This document shows, piece after piece, positions 1 to 9,839 of a stretch of DNA of 64,000 nucleotides; position 1 is the first letter of the stretch, and each line of letters begins with the position of its first letter. The notes beneath the pieces are model-generated. The model saw only the letters and a list, made by a program, of their open reading frames with translations, made no database searches and was not told the origin of the DNA. This stretch comes from Kordiimonadales bacterium IMCC3096 (GTDB lineage Bacteria; Pseudomonadota; Alphaproteobacteria; Minwuiales; Minwuiaceae), in contig CP018227.1 in NCBI GenBank assembly GCA_016865035.1, forward strand, positions 1,024,001-1,088,000, read 5' to 3'. Position numbers and translations under genes: made by a program.

Positions 1-20
1 GTGGGGTGAATTTCGGCCAT
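1..20 (-). CDS. lpxA: lpxA, first codons only (runs off the window)
   Basis: Directly after the fabZ stop codon an ATG begins at position 20 on the minus strand and reads Met-Ala-Glu-Ile-His-Pro before the window ends. UDP-N-acetylglucosamine acyltransferase (LpxA) commonly starts this way, and lpxD-fabZ-lpxA is the usual gene order. Only six full codons are visible, so the call rests on position and this short N-terminus. Confidence 0.6.
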
Positions 21-503
21 TCAGAGCTTTTCCTGGATCATGGCGGCAAAGTCGGCCTCGGCCACCACCTTGTCATCGACATAGCCCTTGCCATGCATCT
101 TCCAGATCATGTCGCCGCGCCCGCGCAGCTTCTCGACATGCACCCGCAACTGGTCGCCCGGCTCCACCGGCCGGCGGAAGCGGCAATTGTCGATGGTCAT
201 GAAATAGACCACCTTGCCCTCCATCCCCTTGCCCAGCGTGCGCGCGAACAGCACGGCAGAAGTCTGCGCCATGCACTCGATGATCAGCACACCCGGCATC
301 ACCGGCTTGACCGGAAAATGGCCGACGAAGTGCGGTTCGTTGATGGTCACGTTCTTGATGCCGACCGCACTGTGGTTCGGCTGGATGTCCACGACACGAT
401 CAACCATCAGCATCGGGTAGCGGTGGGGGATCATCTGCATGATCCGGTTGATATCAACCGGGCCAGCCATGTCATCCACGATGGTCGCATCCGTGTCCGT
501 CAT
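21..503 (-). CDS. fabZ: 3-hydroxyacyl-ACP dehydratase FabZ
   Basis: FabZ dehydrates 3-hydroxyacyl-ACP to trans-2-enoyl-ACP in cytosolic fatty acid synthesis. The 160-aa product is a normal-length single hot-dog domain. It has the PHRYPMLMVDR stretch at residues 26-36, the catalytic histidine in GHFP (His62) and the glutamate of the IIECMAQ helix (Glu76). Its ATG overlaps the lpxD stop by four bases (ATGA), and lpxA starts immediately after its own stop. It is therefore translationally coupled within the lipid A cluster, where it competes with LpxA and LpxD for hydroxyacyl-ACP. Confidence 0.97.
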   Translation of the reverse strand: MTDTDATIVDDMAGPVDINRIMQMIPHRYPMLMVDRVVDIQPNHSAVGIKNVTINEPHFVGHFPVKPVMPGVLIIECMAQTSAVLFARTLGKGMEGKVVYFMTIDNCRFRRPVEPGDQLRVHVEKLRGRGDMIWKMHGKGYVDDKVVAEADFAAMIQEKL

Positions 504-1531
504 GTATCCGTCCCCTTCTTCGTGCCCAGCCGCCGAATGGCGGCGAGCTGGCGCCAGAACTCCCTTACCGGCATCGCGGGCTGCCCCAGAACCGCGGCAC
601 CGTCAGGCTGGTCATTCATCACGCCGGAAAGCGCACCGATCTTCACGCCATTGCCGATCTTCACGTGGCCTGAAATACCTGCCTGACCACCTACCTGCAC
701 AAACTGGCCGAGCTTGCTTGAACCGGCAATCCCAACTTGCGCCACAATGATCGAACCGTCTCCGATTTCGACATTGTGCGCGATCTGCACCAGATTATCG
801 ATCCACACATTGCTGCCGATCTTCGTGTCATGGCCGGAACCGGAGGCGACACAGACGTTCGCGCCGATGTGGCAGTCATCGCCGATCAGCACCCGCCCCA
901 CCTGGGGCACCGCGACGTGACGCTGCGGATGCGGCGCGAACCCGAATCCCCCCGGTCCGATCCGCGCCCCGGACTGCACATGCACGCGCGCGCCCAGGAT
1001 GCAGGTCTCCAGCGAGGCATTGGCGTCGATACGGCTGCCTGCACCGATAACGACGCCCGGACCAACCGTGACATTGGCGCCAAGGACGACCCCGTCACCG
1101 ATCTCCGCACCTGCCCCCACAACGGCGTGGGGGGCGGCCGAGACGCCATCGCCCACGACTGCGGTGTCGTCGATGAAGGCGGTGGGGTGAATGACGCCAT
1201 CCGGTTCAGGACCGGGATAGAGCGCCTGGGACACCATGGCAAAGGCCAGATAGGGATGCGGTGTCGGCAGGACGATCGTGCCTGCCGGCGCGCGGTCGGC
1301 GAGTTCCGGTGTGATCACGCAGAACTGCGCCCTTGTCTCGGTGAGGGCCGGCAGATACTTGCGGTTGTCGAGGAAGCTCAGATCACCGTCGCCCGCCTGC
1401 TCCAGCGGCAAGGCATCACGGATCTGCATCGACGGGTCCACACCCTCAGGTACTTTGAACAGGCCTGTCTTCTGCGCCAGATCGCCAAGCGTGAACGGCC
1501 CGAGCCGTCGATGGAACCGCGCGTCAGGCAT
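500..1531 (-). CDS. lpxD: UDP-3-O-acylglucosamine N-acyltransferase LpxD
   Basis: LpxD adds the second hydroxyacyl chain to UDP-3-O-acyl-glucosamine in lipid A synthesis. The 343-aa protein has the N-terminal uridine-binding domain (about residues 1-105), a long left-handed beta-helix of hexapeptide repeats (about 110-310) and a C-terminal helix. The catalytic histidine is expected at His252, in the segment IDNLVQIAHNVEIG. Its start codon shares one base with the stop of the upstream OmpH-like gene (TGATG), and its end overlaps fabZ by four bases. Confidence 0.97.
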   Translation of the reverse strand: MPDARFHRRLGPFTLGDLAQKTGLFKVPEGVDPSMQIRDALPLEQAGDGDLSFLDNRKYLPALTETRAQFCVITPELADRAPAGTIVLPTPHPYLAFAMVSQALYPGPEPDGVIHPTAFIDDTAVVGDGVSAAPHAVVGAGAEIGDGVVLGANVTVGPGVVIGAGSRIDANASLETCILGARVHVQSGARIGPGGFGFAPHPQRHVAVPQVGRVLIGDDCHIGANVCVASGSGHDTKIGSNVWIDNLVQIAHNVEIGDGSIIVAQVGIAGSSKLGQFVQVGGQAGISGHVKIGNGVKIGALSGVMNDQPDGAAVLGQPAMPVREFWRQLAAIRRLGTKKGTDT

Positions 1532-2088
1532 CAGAAACCTTCAGGCCGCCCGACCTTGACCGACGGAAGCCGCTGGTTCAGCCGCGTGATGATTTCCTTG
1601 GTGATGTCCAGGGCGCCATTGGTCCAGCTGATGCTGTTGCGGTCCAGAACCAGATTGAAGCCCCGTTCCCGCTCCAGTTCCTCGATGATGCCCAGGATCT
1701 GCCCCTTCAGCACCTCGACCGCCTGCTGCTGGGTCTGGCCGATGGACTGGCGACGGTCCTGCACCATGCGCTGCGCGTCGGTATAGCTCTTCTGCAGTTC
1801 GTTCTTGCGCTGCTCGACGGCGTCGGGGGACAGAATGGCAGCCTGCTGGCGCAATTCGTCCTGCCGTGCCTTCAGCGCCTTGTCCTCTGCCTGGATAAGC
1901 TGCTGCAGGCTGTCCATGTAGCCCTTGATCTGGTTCGCGATGCTGATTGCGGCCTTGGATTCACGCAGGATCTGCTGCGAATCCATCGTCGCGATGATCG
2001 GCGGCGGCATCGACTGCGCCCGGGCGGCCTGATGACCGCCAAGCGTCATGAGCGAGATACAGATCGCGGCAAGCCAGATGGCACGCAT
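1531..2088 (-). CDS. OmpH/Skp family periplasmic chaperone
   Basis: Skp-type chaperones hold unfolded outer-membrane proteins in the periplasm and pass them to BamA, the product of the gene just upstream. The ATG at 2088 is chosen over the one at 2127 because GAGGAA lies 5-10 bases before it and the protein then opens with a signal peptide (MRAIWLAAICISLMTLGG, cleavage near ARAQS). The mature part is a helical, Gln/Lys/Glu-rich coiled coil of about 110 residues, with the usual YMDSLQQLIQAEDKAL-like and ILGIIEELERERGFNLVLDRNSI-like features of the family. Length (185 aa) is normal. It lies 107 bases after bamA. Confidence 0.92.
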   Translation of the reverse strand: MRAIWLAAICISLMTLGGHQAARAQSMPPPIIATMDSQQILRESKAAISIANQIKGYMDSLQQLIQAEDKALKARQDELRQQAAILSPDAVEQRKNELQKSYTDAQRMVQDRRQSIGQTQQQAVEVLKGQILGIIEELERERGFNLVLDRNSISWTNGALDITKEIITRLNQRLPSVKVGRPEGF

Positions 2089-2195
2089 GGATGTTTCCTC
2101 AATTCTACTCGTTCGCAGGGGAACCAATGATTCTCACGGCAGAAACCAGATATTGGTTACAGCACAGGTTACCAACCGGCGGCAACCGGAGAGCG

Positions 2196-4481
2196 TCAGA
2201 AGCGTGTACCGAAGCTGAAGCGGAAGGCTTCCGTTTCATCGAGATCGTTGCGCAGGATCGCGCGGGCCACGTCGAACAGCAACGGCCCGAACGGCGAGCG
2301 CCAGGTCACACCGACACCAACCGCCAGGCGGAGCGAAGGATCATCCTCGACACCGCCATTGGCAACGACACCGAACGCGGAGCCATAGTCGCTGAAGAAC
2401 CGGCCCGACATGCCCAGTTCATCGGGCAGGCCAAGCGGGAAGGTCAGCTCCGTCGAGCCGGTGACGAAGAACTCACCGCCAAGCGCGTCACGCGTTGCCA
2501 CGTCGCGGGGACCGATACCACTGGCCGCGAAACCGCGCAGCGTGTCCCCGCCAACGAAGAAGCGGCGATTGATGCGGACATCCTTCGCGATACCGAAGAC
2601 CGCGCCACCGCGGACCGTCTGCGACAGTGTCCATTCTTCCGACACGGGGAAGAACTGCGTGTGCCGTGCCTGGGTCCGCAGGTCGCGCACCGTACCACCG
2701 AAGCCCGCGAGTTCCTGACCGAACGTCGACAGGGAGCCGTCGTGCGGCGTGATCGGATCATCCGTCAGATCCAGCTTCAGCTCGTACCCCAGCGAACTGG
2801 TGACGGAGACGCCCTGCTGCTGCTGAATGAACAGCGACGCGGTGTTGCCCACGTTCTTGATGTTGTCGCGGCGCAGCTGGTAATTCAGGCTCATCCGCAG
2901 CGCTTCGGACAGCGAGAAACCGGTCCTGAGGCGCCCGCCGGAGGTGCTCTGGTCGAAAGATGACTCGTCCTGGAAGTCGATGTTGGTGTTGAAGATGTCG
3001 ATACCCGCGGCGATCGGCATGTCCAGGAAATAGGGTTCGGTGAAGCTCAGATCGACTTCACGCCGACGCAGGGACAGGGAGAAGGAAAGCCGCAGGTTCT
3101 GCCCCCGTCCCAGCAGGTTGCGTTCACTGATCGAGACATCACCGATCACGGCCTCCGTGGTGGAGAAGCCGGCACCGACAGACAGTTCACCGGTCGGCTG
3201 TTCCTCGACCTTCACCTTCAGGATCGCCTTGTCGGGGGCTGATCCCTGTTCCGGCGTGATGTCATTGGTCTTGAAGAAGCCCAGCGCCCGGATGCGGCGG
3301 TTGGAACGGCTGATCTTCGCGGTATCGAAGGCATCACCCTCGATCAGCTGCACCTCGCGGCGCACCACCTCGTCCAGCGTTCTGGTATTGCCCTCGATAT
3401 CCACCCGTTCGACATAGACCCGCGGACCTTCACGAACCTCATAGGTGATGTCGACGGTCCGCTTCTCGCGGTCACGCTCGGTGCGGGGCCGTACATCGAC
3501 AAATGCAAAGCCCTTGCGGCCAAGCTGGAACTGGATGTCCTTGATGGACTTCTCGACCTGCGTGCCATTGTAGACCTCGCCGGTCTCGTCGGTGATGGCC
3601 TTGCGCAGTTCCTTCGGATCCACGTCCTTCACATCGGCCTTCAGATCGACGTTGCCGAAACGGTACTGCTCCCCCTCCTCCACCGTGAAGGTGATGAAGA
3701 AGTCCTCCCGGTCACGGGTCAGTTCGGCCACCGCCGAGACGACACGGAAATCGACGTAGCCATGCTCCAGGTAATGCTGCCGCAGACGGTCGCGGTCCAG
3801 CGCGACGATGTCCGGGTCATAGACGTCTGTCGAACTCAGGAAATTCCACCAGGCGCTCTCGCTGGTGGCGATGACCGAGCGCAGGTCGTCGTCATCGAAG
3901 ACCGTGTTGCCGAGGAACCGGATGGCACTGATTTCGGTCGGATCGCCCTCATTGATCTCGAAGACCAGGTTGATCCGGTTCTGCTGCAACTGGATGATCT
4001 TTGGCTCGATGGTCGCGGCGAAACGGCCGCTGGCGCGATAGATCTGCAGCAAGCGCTGCACGTCGCTCTGCACCCGCGCGCGGGTATAGACCACCCGTGA
4101 CCGCAGCTGCACTTCCGAGGCGAGCAGGTCGTCCTTCAGCAGCTTGTTGCCTTCGAAAACAAGCTGGTTGATTACCGGGTTCTCGACGACGGTCACGATC
4201 AGGGCATTGCCCTGGCGCCGCAGGTTCACGTCGGCGAAAAGGCCGGTGCCGTAGAGTGTCTTCAGGGCGCGGTCCAGACGGGATGCCTCGAACGGGCTGC
4301 CCGGCTCCAGCTGCATGTAGGAGCGTACGGTCTCGGCCTCGATCCGCTGGTTACCCTCGACGACAATATCCTGGATAAGCTGCGCGTTCGCGACGAACGG
4401 CAACAGCCAGGCCAGCACAGTAATCAGGATCAGCCGTCGCGACACGCCGTGGAACCCTCTATCTCCGGTCTGACCCGTCAC
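2196..4481 (-). CDS. bamA: outer membrane protein assembly factor BamA
   Basis: BamA is the central pore of the BAM complex that inserts beta-barrel proteins into the outer membrane. The 761-aa product has an N-terminal signal sequence (hydrophobic residues about 15-30, ending VANAQ), five POTRA repeats (about 35-430) and an Omp85 barrel ending in Phe-Gly-Thr-Arg-Phe, with the terminal aromatic residue expected of barrel proteins. The motif VRGGAVFG and the FFVGGDTLRGF strand/loop segment with its RGF core are present in the barrel. It starts 6 bases after the rseP stop and is followed by the Skp-like chaperone gene. Confidence 0.97.
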   Translation of the reverse strand: MTGQTGDRGFHGVSRRLILITVLAWLLPFVANAQLIQDIVVEGNQRIEAETVRSYMQLEPGSPFEASRLDRALKTLYGTGLFADVNLRRQGNALIVTVVENPVINQLVFEGNKLLKDDLLASEVQLRSRVVYTRARVQSDVQRLLQIYRASGRFAATIEPKIIQLQQNRINLVFEINEGDPTEISAIRFLGNTVFDDDDLRSVIATSESAWWNFLSSTDVYDPDIVALDRDRLRQHYLEHGYVDFRVVSAVAELTRDREDFFITFTVEEGEQYRFGNVDLKADVKDVDPKELRKAITDETGEVYNGTQVEKSIKDIQFQLGRKGFAFVDVRPRTERDREKRTVDITYEVREGPRVYVERVDIEGNTRTLDEVVRREVQLIEGDAFDTAKISRSNRRIRALGFFKTNDITPEQGSAPDKAILKVKVEEQPTGELSVGAGFSTTEAVIGDVSISERNLLGRGQNLRLSFSLSLRRREVDLSFTEPYFLDMPIAAGIDIFNTNIDFQDESSFDQSTSGGRLRTGFSLSEALRMSLNYQLRRDNIKNVGNTASLFIQQQQGVSVTSSLGYELKLDLTDDPITPHDGSLSTFGQELAGFGGTVRDLRTQARHTQFFPVSEEWTLSQTVRGGAVFGIAKDVRINRRFFVGGDTLRGFAASGIGPRDVATRDALGGEFFVTGSTELTFPLGLPDELGMSGRFFSDYGSAFGVVANGGVEDDPSLRLAVGVGVTWRSPFGPLLFDVARAILRNDLDETEAFRFSFGTRF

Positions 4482-4487
4482 CGGGTA

Positions 4488-5603
4488 TCAGGAAAACAGA
4501 CCCTTCATGAAATCAACCACACCGAAACGGTCGATGTCGTTGAACGTCGCCACGAGCATCAGGCCGATAACCATGGCGAAGCCCAGACGGTAGCCGATTT
4601 CCTGAGTCGTTTCACCCAGCGGACGCCCCCGTACTGCCTCGACGGCATAGAACAATAGATGGCCGCCGTCCAGCATCGGGATCGGAAACAGGTTGATGAG
4701 ACCGAGGCTTATCGAAAGGAAGGCCGCGATATTGATCAGGGAGGCGATGCCGAAGCTGGCCGCCTGTCCTGAAATCTCCGCAATACCGGCCGGTCCGCGC
4801 AGTTCCTCCACCGAGCGATGACCGGTGATCATGTCACCGACCGCGGACAGGGTACTGCTGGTGATCACCCAGGTCTGGCGCACCGCCTCGACCAGGGCAC
4901 TGCCGACACCAAGCTCGCGCCAGCCACGCTCCATCGCCCGCACGCCCAGCATGCCGACCTTGCTGTCATTGCCGAACTGGTCCTGGATCACGACCACACG
5001 CGGCTGTGCATCCAGGTCGATCAGCGCGCCGTCGCGTTCCACGGTCAGGGGCAGCGGCCGGTCCAGGTTCAGCGACACGATGCGGCGCAGATCCTCGAAC
5101 GAGACAACCTCCTCGCCACCTGCACTGACGATCAGGTCACCGGGCTGCAGTCCGGCCTCAGCCGCCGCACTGTCAGCCACGACATCGGATACCATCGCGG
5201 TCGTGAAGGGCTGGCCCCAGACCGTGAACATGCCCGCGAAGATGACGATCGCCAGCAGGAAGTTGGCCAGGGGGCCGGCAACGACGACCGCGGCACGCTT
5301 CGCCAGCGGCTTGTTGTGGAAATTCTCCGGATCATCGTCGTGCAGGTTGCCGGCATGGTCGGGGGTGCTTGCCGCGCCGCTGTCACCGCGGAACTTCACA
5401 TAGCCGCCGAAGGGGATCATCGAGACCTTCCAGCGTGTGCCGCGACGGTCATACCAGCCGAACAGCTCCCGACCGAAACCGACCGAGAAGGCCTCGACCC
5501 CGACGCCACACCAGCGGGCAACGAGGTAGTGACCCATCTCGTGAACGAAAACCAGCACCGTCAGGACGGCGAGGAACGGCAGGATGTAGTCGATCAGAAA
5601 CAT
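4488..5603 (-). CDS. rseP: site-2 intramembrane zinc metalloprotease RseP
   Basis: RseP-type proteases cut within membrane segments of anti-sigma factors and signal-peptide remnants. The 371-aa protein has the zinc motif HEMGH at residues 21-25 inside the first membrane helix, one PDZ domain (about 120-200), and the second active-site motif PIPMLDGGH near residue 310, followed by two more membrane helices. It has a single PDZ domain rather than two, as is common in alphaproteobacteria. It lies between dxr and bamA, the conserved order. Confidence 0.95.
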   Translation of the reverse strand: MFLIDYILPFLAVLTVLVFVHEMGHYLVARWCGVGVEAFSVGFGRELFGWYDRRGTRWKVSMIPFGGYVKFRGDSGAASTPDHAGNLHDDDPENFHNKPLAKRAAVVVAGPLANFLLAIVIFAGMFTVWGQPFTTAMVSDVVADSAAAEAGLQPGDLIVSAGGEEVVSFEDLRRIVSLNLDRPLPLTVERDGALIDLDAQPRVVVIQDQFGNDSKVGMLGVRAMERGWRELGVGSALVEAVRQTWVITSSTLSAVGDMITGHRSVEELRGPAGIAEISGQAASFGIASLINIAAFLSISLGLINLFPIPMLDGGHLLFYAVEAVRGRPLGETTQEIGYRLGFAMVIGLMLVATFNDIDRFGVVDFMKGLFS

Positions 5604-5649
5604 GCAGGTTCCCTTGCAGGATCAGTTGTACAGCGCCATGCCGGCCACA

Positions 5650-6867
5650 TCAGCCCAGCAGGGCAGCCGTCCGGACACGTGTCTCCGCATCCAGTGCCAT
5701 GACGGCCTCAATCGTATCAGGCGCACCTGAATCAATCATTTCCAGAGCGGTTTCGACAAGCTCCGCAATGCGAAGAAACCCGATCCGGCCCGCCAGGAAT
5801 GCGGCGACCGTCACCTCATTCGCCGCATTCAGCACCGTGGGTGCCCCCTTGCCCGCCTCCATGGCGGCCCGCGCCAGTCGCAGCGCCGGGAATCGGACGG
5901 GGTCCGGTGCCTGGAAAGTAAGCTGGCCGAGTGTGGCCAGATCAAGGCGCGGCGACGGCGCGGCGATCCGCTCCGGCCAGGCCAGGCAGGACGCGATCGG
6001 CGTGCGCATGTCGGGGCTGCCAAGCTGGGCCAGTGTCGAGCCATCGACATATTCGACCATCGAATGGATCACCGACTGCGGATGCACCAACACGTCGATC
6101 TGATGGTCGGCGACGGGGAACAGGTGCCAGGCCTCAATCATCTCCAGGCCCTTGTTCATCATCGTGGCGGAATCGACGGAGATCTTGGCACCCATCGACC
6201 AGTTGGGATGCGCCACGGCCTGCGCCGGTGTGACATCCGTCATCTGTTCCATCCCGAAATCAAGGAACGGTCCCCCCGAAGCGGTCAGCACGATGCGTCT
6301 GACGGCCTGGGCGCGGTCACGGTCAAAGACCTGGAAGATCGCATTGTGCTCGGAATCCACCGGCAGCAGCGTTCCGCCGAAGCGCCGGACATCGCGCATC
6401 ACGATATCGCCTGCACAGACCAGACATTCCTTGTTTGCCAGTCCGACGTCGGCCCCCCGCCGGATCGCGGCCAGCGTGGGCGCAAGCCCTGCCGCACCGA
6501 CAATCCCGGCCATGACGAAGTCGGACAGGCCCGCAGCCGCCTCCACCAGTGCCTCCGGCCCTGCCGCCGCCTCGATCCCGCTGCCTGCCAGGGCATCCCG
6601 GAGGTCGCCATACAGCGCCGGGTCCGCGATGACCGCCAGCCGGGCACCATGCTGTCGCGCCAGTGCGGCTAGGTCGCCAACATTGGTATTGGCGGTCAGG
6701 GCGTCGATACGGAACCTGTCCGGATGGCGTGAAACAAGGTCCAGCGTGTTCAGGCCGATGGACCCGGTGGCGCCCAGGATCGTCACCGACTTCTGCGGCC
6801 CGATGGCGGCGATGGCCGCGTCGCGGTTCGGATGCGGCAGGCTCGCGATACCGGCTGTGGCGCTCAT
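5650..6867 (-). CDS. dxr: 1-deoxy-D-xylulose 5-phosphate reductoisomerase
   Basis: Dxr converts DXP to MEP using NADPH, the committed step of the non-mevalonate isoprenoid pathway. The reading frame stays open far upstream, but the ATG at 6867 gives the right length (405 aa) and forms an ATGA overlap with the cdsA stop. The NADPH-binding GATGSIGLNTLDL segment is at about residues 30-42, and the substrate and metal motif VDSEHNAIFQ and the MNKGLEMIEA segment are intact. About 15 residues precede the conserved core. Confidence 0.96.
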   Translation of the reverse strand: MSATAGIASLPHPNRDAAIAAIGPQKSVTILGATGSIGLNTLDLVSRHPDRFRIDALTANTNVGDLAALARQHGARLAVIADPALYGDLRDALAGSGIEAAAGPEALVEAAAGLSDFVMAGIVGAAGLAPTLAAIRRGADVGLANKECLVCAGDIVMRDVRRFGGTLLPVDSEHNAIFQVFDRDRAQAVRRIVLTASGGPFLDFGMEQMTDVTPAQAVAHPNWSMGAKISVDSATMMNKGLEMIEAWHLFPVADHQIDVLVHPQSVIHSMVEYVDGSTLAQLGSPDMRTPIASCLAWPERIAAPSPRLDLATLGQLTFQAPDPVRFPALRLARAAMEAGKGAPTVLNAANEVTVAAFLAGRIGFLRIAELVETALEMIDSGAPDTIEAVMALDAETRVRTAALLG

Positions 6868-7697
6868 GCAGCAAATCCCATCACATCCGGCATCAGCGCC
6901 AGCATGATTGCCGCCGCCACCAGACCATCGACCCGGTCGATGATTCCACCGTGTCCGGGAATGATAGTACCCGAATCCTTCACGCCGAAATGACGTTTCC
7001 ATGCAGACTCTGCCAGATCGCCGCATTGTGCGACGACGGAGACCAGCACACCACCGGACAGAAGGGCCGTCACGGACAGGTCCTCCGTGTCCCCCCCCAT
7101 GCCGGACCCGAGCCCGATCGCCACGGACGTCACGGCCGCAGCCACCACGCCCCCGGCAGCACCCGACCAGCGCTTGTTCGGACTGACGCGAACCCAGATG
7201 CGCGGCCCCTGAAAGGTCCGCCCCGCCGCCAGCGCGCCAATGTCGCTGGCCCAGACACAGGCTAGCAGCCAGATCAGCGGCCACGCCCCCCACTGGCGAA
7301 GCATCAGCAGCGCAAGCATGGCCCCGCAGATCACCGCGACGCCGAGCATTGTCCAGATCGCCCGCCCGCCTGCGAACCATGCCGCCAGTCCGGCCAGCAC
7401 TGTCGAGACAACCACGGCAGAGAGCGCGATTCCAATGGTGGTTCCGAGGTCCAGCAGCGCGATCGCGGCAACGCCACCAAGCAGTCCGATGGCCATGGCG
7501 AGCGGGAACCGTCCGGCAGTGGCCCTGGCGTCGGCGGTCGCGGTCACCCGCGACCACTCGAAGGCCGCGACGCTGCCTGCGATGACCAGCACGACATTGA
7601 ACCAGACACCCCCGGCGAGCGCCGCCAGGATGACAATCGTGCCAAGAACCAGTGCAGACCCGATCCGGGCACCTAGGCGCAGGTCACTGTCAGCCAC
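6864..7697 (-). CDS. cdsA: phosphatidate cytidylyltransferase CdsA
   Basis: CdsA makes CDP-diacylglycerol from phosphatidate and CTP in the inner membrane. I place the start at the GTG at 7697, which overlaps the uppS stop by 8 bases and gives 277 aa. The longer frame from 7796 would add residues that lie inside uppS and look unlike the family. About eight membrane helices are visible. The signature region near the C-terminus is present as [22 protein letters not shown] with downstream D, typical of CDP-alcohol-forming enzymes of this family. Confidence 0.93.
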   Translation of the reverse strand: MADSDLRLGARIGSALVLGTIVILAALAGGVWFNVVLVIAGSVAAFEWSRVTATADARATAGRFPLAMAIGLLGGVAAIALLDLGTTIGIALSAVVVSTVLAGLAAWFAGGRAIWTMLGVAVICGAMLALLMLRQWGAWPLIWLLACVWASDIGALAAGRTFQGPRIWVRVSPNKRWSGAAGGVVAAAVTSVAIGLGSGMGGDTEDLSVTALLSGGVLVSVVAQCGDLAESAWKRHFGVKDSGTIIPGHGGIIDRVDGLVAAAIMLALMPDVMGFAA

Positions 7698-8424
7698 TGC
7701 GTCCGCCAAAGCGCCGCTCACGCTGCCCGAAGATCTCGACGGCCTGCTGCAACTGCTCCAGCCCGAAATCGGGCCAGAGCGTGTCGTCGAAAACAAGTTC
7801 CGAATAGGCCGCCTGCCAGAGCAGGAAGTTCGAAAGCCGCTGTTCGCCGCTGGTGCGGATCAGCAGATCAGGGGCCGGGACATCGGGAAGGTCCAGATGC
7901 CGGGACACCGCAGCCTCGTCAATGTCGGACGGATCAAGCCTGCCCGCCGCGACCTCGGTCGCCAGCCGCCGCGCCGCGCGCACGATCTCCCCCTGACCGC
8001 CATAGTTCAACGCAATGATCAGCGTCAGCGCAGCGTTTGACCGCGTGGTTTCCTCCGCCTGCTCCATCAGCGCACAGATGTCGCCGGAAAGTCCGTTCCG
8101 GTCACCAATGAAACGGACGCGGATGCCGTTCCGGTGAAGGTCCGCAATCTCGCGCCGCAGATAGAGTTTCAGCAGGGACATCAGGTCGCGGACTTCATCC
8201 GCCGGACGACGCCAGTTCTCGGAGGAGAAGGCGAAGAGTGTCAGATAGGGCAGGCCGAGTTCCCGTGCCGCGCGCACCGTCGCCCGCACCGCGTCCGCCC
8301 CCTTCCGGTGGCCGGCCACATGCGGCAGGCCACGCGCCTTCGCCCAGCGTCCGTTGCCATCCATGATGATGGCCACATGACGCGGCAGGGTCGTGGAGGC
8401 TGTCAGGGGGTCGGGATTGGACAC
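7690..8424 (-). CDS. uppS: undecaprenyl diphosphate synthase UppS
   Basis: UppS condenses isopentenyl diphosphate units onto farnesyl diphosphate to make the C55 carrier lipid for peptidoglycan and O-antigen. The 244-aa product carries the family signature MDGNGRWAK at residues 21-29 (Asp22 is the catalytic Mg-binding residue), followed by [10 protein letters not shown] and the SSENWRRP segment. The C-terminal [19 protein letters not shown] motif is complete. It follows frr by 4 bases and overlaps cdsA, so the two are probably translationally coupled. Confidence 0.97.
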   Translation of the reverse strand: MSNPDPLTASTTLPRHVAIIMDGNGRWAKARGLPHVAGHRKGADAVRATVRAARELGLPYLTLFAFSSENWRRPADEVRDLMSLLKLYLRREIADLHRNGIRVRFIGDRNGLSGDICALMEQAEETTRSNAALTLIIALNYGGQGEIVRAARRLATEVAAGRLDPSDIDEAAVSRHLDLPDVPAPDLLIRTSGEQRLSNFLLWQAAYSELVFDDTLWPDFGLEQLQQAVEIFGQRERRFGGRSG

Positions 8425-8428
8425 GTGA

Positions 8429-8992
8429 TCAGACCTGCATGATTTCCTGCTGCTTGACCTCCAGCACCTCGTCGATCTCCTTGATCGTCCGGTCGGTTTC
8501 CGACTGTACCTCCTCGGAGTAGAGCCGCTGGTCGTCCTGGCTCATCTCGCCGGCCTTCTCCAGCCGCTTCAGTTCGTCCATCGCGTGACGACGGATATTG
8601 CGCACCGCAATACGGCCCTGCTCCGCGTACTGCCCGGCGACCTTGGTCAGGTCCCGGCGACGTTCTTCGGTCAGTTCCGGAATGGGCACGCGGATCGTGC
8701 TGCCTTCGGTGGCCGGGTTCAGTCCCAGGCCGGAGTTGCGAATCGCCTTCTCCGCCGCACCGACATTGTTGCGGTCCCAGATCTGGACCGAGATCAGCCG
8801 CGATTCCGGCACGTTGACGGTGCCGATCTGGTTCAGGGGCATGTCGCTGCCATAGACATTGACGACCACGCCATCCAGCAGTGAAGCCGATGCGCGCCCG
8901 GTGCGGAGACCGGTGAAGTCCTTCTTCAGGGCCTCCACCGCGCCATTCATGCGCCGCGTGAGGTCGTCGAGATCAATTTCCGAATCTGCCAT
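8429..8992 (-). CDS. frr: ribosome recycling factor
   Basis: RRF splits post-termination ribosomes together with EF-G. The 187-aa length is standard. The protein has the three-helix-bundle pattern with conserved stretches [20 protein letters not shown] near residues 26-45, [15 protein letters not shown], and the C-terminal ALKR/DE-rich helices. It sits between pyrH and uppS, as in most alphaproteobacteria, with a 44-base gap to pyrH. Confidence 0.97.
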   Translation of the reverse strand: MADSEIDLDDLTRRMNGAVEALKKDFTGLRTGRASASLLDGVVVNVYGSDMPLNQIGTVNVPESRLISVQIWDRNNVGAAEKAIRNSGLGLNPATEGSTIRVPIPELTEERRRDLTKVAGQYAEQGRIAVRNIRRHAMDELKRLEKAGEMSQDDQRLYSEEVQSETDRTIKEIDEVLEVKQQEIMQV

Positions 8993-9036
8993 TGCCCTGT
9001 ACCTGCCCTGCTTTCGTCCGGCCTGTCGTGCGGCCT

Positions 9037-9759
9037 CTATCCGTTATCGACTATCGTGGAACGGCCACTCCCGGTCAGAGCCTCCGCGATACCGCCTTCG
9101 CCATCAAGCGCGAAAACCATGACTGGAATATGGTTCTCCCGCGCAAGTGCAAAGGCTGCAGTGTCCATGACCTGGAGATCCTTCGCCAGTGCCTCGTCGA
9201 AGGTCAGCCGGTCGTAGCGTGTCGCGGACGGGTCCTTCTTCGGGTCGGCGCTGTAGACGCCATCCACCTGGGTCGCCTTGGCGATCAGATCGCATTTCAG
9301 CTCCGCCGCCCGCAGCGCCGCTGCCGTATCCGTCGTGAAGAAGGGGTTGCCGGTGCCACCGACGCAGATCACCACTTCCCCGCGGTCAAGGGCGGCAAGC
9401 GCGTCATCGCGCACATAGGGGCGGCAGACCGTCGGCATCGGAATGGCCGACCAGGCATGTGCGACCAGCCCTGCCGCGCGCAACGCATCCGCCAGTGCCA
9501 GTCCGTTCATCACCGTTGCCAGCATGCCCATGTGATCGGCGCTGGCCCGGTCCATGCCCGCCGCAGCGGTCTTCACGCCACGGAACAGGTTGCCCCCACC
9601 GACAACGATGGCCATTCCGGTGCCGGCGCGGACCGTGTCGGCAATATCACCGGCAATGCGGTTGAGAGTAGGAAAGTCGATACCGAATGCGGTATCGCCC
9701 ATCAGGGCCTCGCCAGAACATTTGAGCATCACCCTGCGGTGACCAGATGTATCCGGCAT
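9037..9759 (-). CDS. pyrH: UMP kinase
   Basis: PyrH phosphorylates UMP to UDP as a hexamer of the amino-acid kinase fold. The 240-aa protein begins with the [15 protein letters not shown] segment that holds the phosphate-binding Lys and Gly residues. It also has the [10 protein letters not shown] glycine-rich loop near residue 52 and the Thr-Gly-Asn-Pro-Phe-Phe-Thr-Thr-Asp segment near residue 135. Length and gene order (tsf-pyrH-frr) are standard. Confidence 0.97.
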   Translation of the reverse strand: MPDTSGHRRVMLKCSGEALMGDTAFGIDFPTLNRIAGDIADTVRAGTGMAIVVGGGNLFRGVKTAAAGMDRASADHMGMLATVMNGLALADALRAAGLVAHAWSAIPMPTVCRPYVRDDALAALDRGEVVICVGGTGNPFFTTDTAAALRAAELKCDLIAKATQVDGVYSADPKKDPSATRYDRLTFDEALAKDLQVMDTAAFALARENHIPVMVFALDGEGGIAEALTGSGRSTIVDNG

Positions 9760-9839
9760 GGTTCAAGGCTCCCTGTTTTCCGGCGGGATCGGGGGCGGCA
9801 TGACCCGCCCCCTCATCCAACCTGATATCCTGCCGTCGA

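Noticed and set aside
5650-7557. A fused 635-residue Dxr with a long N-terminal extension
   Set aside because: The upstream part is antisense-like text inside cdsA; the ATG at 6867 gives a standard Dxr and an ATGA junction.
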